A DNA stretch of 10,578 nucleotides from Podochytrium sp. JEL0797. Lineage: Eukaryota; Chytridiomycota; Chytridiomycetes; Chytridiales; Chytriomycetaceae. Below, one piece after another: positions 8,696 through 10,578 of this stretch (position 1 is its first letter; each line of letters begins with the position of its first letter). The stretch lies in assembly GCA_027596195.1 (NCBI GenBank), contig JADGJG010000950.1, forward strand, positions 1-10,578. Reading direction: 5' to 3'. Under the pieces are notes generated by a model. That model worked only from the letters and a program-made list of their open reading frames with translations. It searched no databases and was not told the DNA's origin. The position numbers and the translations under genes are program-made.

Positions 8696-8696
8696 A
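8691..8696 (+). terminator. AATAAA poly(A) signal overlapping the Rpp1 stop codon
   Basis: The last codon GAA, the TAA stop and the next A form AATAAA. If it is used, cleavage would fall about 10-30 nt downstream, giving a very short 3' UTR. This fits the compact spacing of the region. Identification is by motif and position only. Confidence 0.5.
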
Positions 8697-8971
8697 AGTA
8701 TTTCCAGCCATAATTATAATCTCCTGGATACACAGACTTCTTGCAACTCCCTACAGAAGCCTCTTTTTATCTCCATCTCGCCCCCCCTTCAAAAAAACTA
8801 CAACAAACACGTTTATTTCTTGCTTCACCATATCGAAATGATATCGAAACAAACGCACCACTCGAAAGACATGCCGAAACCATTCTTTTTCCTATGATTA
8901 TAAATCCCATGCCCCATCCCCACCCCCAAAAATCGTTCACAGAATCCCCCCACTCCCCACCCTCCACAAAA
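8696..8971. other. Convergent intergenic spacer
   Basis: The 3' flanks of Rpp1 (+) and the SWI/SNF-type gene (-) share this 276-nt AT- and C-rich spacer. It holds the two poly(A) signals listed separately and homopolymer tracts (C7 and A7 around 8781-8797). No gene is supported here; open frames reading rightward through it are C/A-rich low-complexity sequence that continues antisense to the - strand gene. Confidence 0.55.
8812..8817 (-). terminator. AATAAA poly(A) signal for the minus-strand gene
   Basis: TTTATT on the + strand reads AATAAA on the - strand, about 155 nt beyond the TGA of the SWI/SNF-type gene. It implies a 3' UTR of roughly 170-190 nt that stops before the Rpp1 3' end. This is motif and position evidence only. 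Confidence 0.4.
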
Positions 8972-10443
8972 TCACTCCTTATCATCCCCACCCATCAAAA
9001 ACAAACACTCCCCCACCCTCCTCCAAACCTCCTCCCCACACCCCTCCGGCCCCGCAATCCCAACCCCAACCAACACCCCTTCAAACCGCTTCAGAACACA
9101 CCTCGCGTCCTCCCCGCCGCGTTGGAGCGCCTCCACGAGAACCCTCGCCGCTTTCGCACAGAGTGGGTCGTACTGCTGATTCAGCGCCGCGTTCATAACC
9201 CCGCCTTGAACCGTCGGGCGTTGAAAAAGGCTCAACAGGAGTGGAGCGAGACGCGCATGTTTTCGGAGACTACACTCCCTCCCCGCATTCCTCAGCAACC
9301 CTTTCCCCACTCCAGCAACAGCACTCGTAGGAGACGTGAGAACCATCAAAGTATCCACAATGGACCCTTTCCTCCTCCCCTTCCCCCCCGCACCCCCAGC
9401 CACAAAAACCCCGACATCCTCCCCAACAGCCCCATCCCTCATCACTACAACATGATACAAACACGATAACGCCATATCCCATTGCACCATTTCATCCGGG
9501 GTTCCCGTCACATTCCACCCGTCCCCGGGCAACATAGCCAAACACGCGTCCGCAACAACATCGAGCATCCGTGCAGGGCATTCTTGAAACAGGTCCGAGT
9601 TGCGAAGATCGAGAGATAGTTTCCAGAACGATTCGAGGAGGTACGAAGGATGCAAGTCTTCCCCGAGGAAGGCGAGGGACGCGGGGTGAGACCAGGACCA
9701 GGTGTGGGAATCGGGGTCACCGCGGTGCAAGTGCGTGTGGGTCTCAAGTGCGTCCGAAATCACGTCGAGAACAGTAGCAGCGTTCGAAACGGTCCCGAGT
9801 TTGACGTGAACGCTGATATTCGCAAGCAACGCAACCACAACGCGACGAAGCTCAAGCACAGTCGTACACGCTTCTCGAAACAACAACCTCCGCATCGGTT
9901 TCCCCTCCCCCCCTTCTTCTTCCACACCCTCAAACAAAACAGGATCATCGCGTTCCAACCCAAACGTGTCAAACAAATCTCCTTCCTCCACCCCCTCCTC
10001 CTCTTGCACATCAACAAACGGAGATATCCGCAACACTTTCACCACAACCCCTATAAACTCCCGATTCTTTCCCAACCACTCTTGATTCGGGACAGTCGAA
10101 ACACTCAAATTCCGCAACACCGTCACAACACTCACCAACCGCTCCATCGCTTCCTTCCCCTCCGCTCCATCCACCCCAACACCCCCTCCACAACTCGCCA
10201 CCCCAGTTTCAAACTCCACAAGCTCCCGCACACCCACCACCTCCTTCGTTACAAGTGCATCCACCTCCTCCGCAGTCGTGTGGAGGAGTCGCAACACAGC
10301 GAGACCGAGGGGCGGGAAATCCGTGAACCTCAGCACAACCTCGCGATCGTGTGAAAGAATAGTGAGGATATTCAGAGCGTAGGTGATGTTTTGGGGGAGG
10401 TGGGATTGGAGGGACATGGAAATGTCGTACAAGTCGACGGCGC
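8972..10443 (-). CDS. SWI/SNF-type chromatin remodelling subunit, C-terminal ARM-like region (5' partial; SWI1/ARID1- or RSC9/ARID2-like)
   Basis: One long - strand exon of about 489 codons ending in TGA (8972-8974). Its 5' edge is set at 10443, where an AG acceptor precedes the GAVDLYDISMSLQS block; an in-frame TGA lies about 25 nt further upstream, so earlier exons must exist off the right edge. Helical repeat blocks include SLQSHLPQNITYALNILTIL, VTVLRNLSV, VVVALLANISV, LLESFWKLSLDLRNSDLF, KHARLAPLLLSLF, and a final AARVLVEAL...LFLMG. Their order resembles the C-terminal domain of ARID1/BAF250 (LETLSKLS...N-x-DL, final RAARALLALA...LFLIG, as remembered), a scaffold in SWI/SNF complexes. ARID2/Rsc9 proteins have a similar region and cannot be excluded. 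The DNA-binding ARID, if present, would be upstream. Loops are Gly/Val/Glu-rich, and coding-strand base composition swings strongly. Confidence 0.65.
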
Positions 10444-10484
10444 CTTTGTTTTTGTTTGTTCAATTTACAAGAAACCCGCGAAAA
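10444..10484 (-). other. 3' end of an intron in the minus-strand gene (partial)
   Basis: On the - strand this reads into ...AAACAAAAACAAAG before the exon. The acceptor is AAAG with an A-rich rather than pyrimidine-rich lead-in, similar to isocitrate lyase intron 3. The donor is not in the window or is lost in the damaged tail. If the acceptor is wrong, the true exon edge is still within about 25 nt, because of the upstream TGA. Confidence 0.4.
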
Positions 10485-10578
10485 GGGGGGGGGGGGGGGG
10501 GGGGGTTAAAACACCCCCATTTGGGTTTTAAACCAACACCCCCAAAGCCCCCCGGACAAAAAAACCCAAACCCCACCC
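10485..10578. other. G21 run and homopolymer-rich tail, probable low-quality contig end
   Basis: Twenty-one G (10485-10505) are followed by 73 nt made mostly of runs of two to seven A, C, T or G. No tandem telomere unit and no coding frame with family similarity are visible. The pattern suggests sequencing or assembly error at the end of a contig, though a natural G tract cannot be ruled out from sequence alone. Confidence 0.6.

Noticed and set aside
8741..9469. Long + strand open frame rich in Pro, His, Thr and Asn
   Set aside because: It is antisense to the SWI/SNF-type exon and reflects the C/A-rich complement of G/T-rich coding sequence; the - strand frame has real family-like helical blocks.
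9650..10354. Second long + strand open frame antisense to the SWI/SNF-type gene
   Set aside because: Low-complexity Pro/His/Arg/Asn composition with no domain; a shadow of the - strand coding sequence.
10506..10578. Possible telomere at the right end
   Set aside because: There is no tandem CCCTAA/TTAGGG-type unit; the runs of A, C and T have no fixed period.

Overview
The window looks like compact nuclear DNA of an early-diverging, flagellated fungus, most likely a chytrid. This is inference. It rests on many short introns (47-80 nt, GT...AG, with one of 245 nt), tightly packed genes, a fungal-type isocitrate lyase, and a coiled-coil protein resembling centriole/cilium proteins that non-flagellated fungi generally lack. 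No bacterial operon, CRISPR array, transposon, tRNA or rRNA was seen.

Layout, left to right. (1) 1-621, + strand: the C-terminal end of a SulP-family sulfate permease, with its STAS domain; the rest lies off the left edge. (2) 622-1675: about 1 kb without a supported gene, holding the permease 3' flank and the promoter/5' UTR of the next gene. (3) 1676-3896, + strand: a complete seven-exon isocitrate lyase of 545 residues, including an 18-nt microexon. (4) 4052-7648, + strand: an eleven-exon, 987-residue Gln/Pro-rich coiled-coil protein resembling the CSPP1/CCDC66 group. (5) 7682-8695, + strand: a complete four-exon RNase P/MRP subunit Rpp1/RPP30 of 280 residues, starting only 33 nt after the previous stop codon. 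(6) 8696-8971: a convergent intergenic spacer with a poly(A) signal for each strand. (7) 8972-10443, - strand: the last exon of a SWI/SNF-type subunit (ARM-like C-terminal region, SWI1/ARID1- or RSC9/ARID2-like), with its 5' exons missing. (8) 10444-10578: a partial intron, then G21 and a homopolymer-rich tail that looks like a low-quality contig end.

The genes do not form a pathway: they are a sulfate transporter, a glyoxylate-cycle enzyme, a probable cytoskeletal/ciliary protein, an RNA-processing subunit and a chromatin-remodelling subunit. The most unusual signal is not a gene. In several exons the coding strand changes from C/A-rich to G-rich along the exon through synonymous codon choice, then resets after an intron. 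The - strand gene shows the same trend on its own coding strand, and its long exon cycles more than once. All intron boundaries were derived by eye from splice signals, frame continuity and remembered family sequence; none is confirmed by transcripts.
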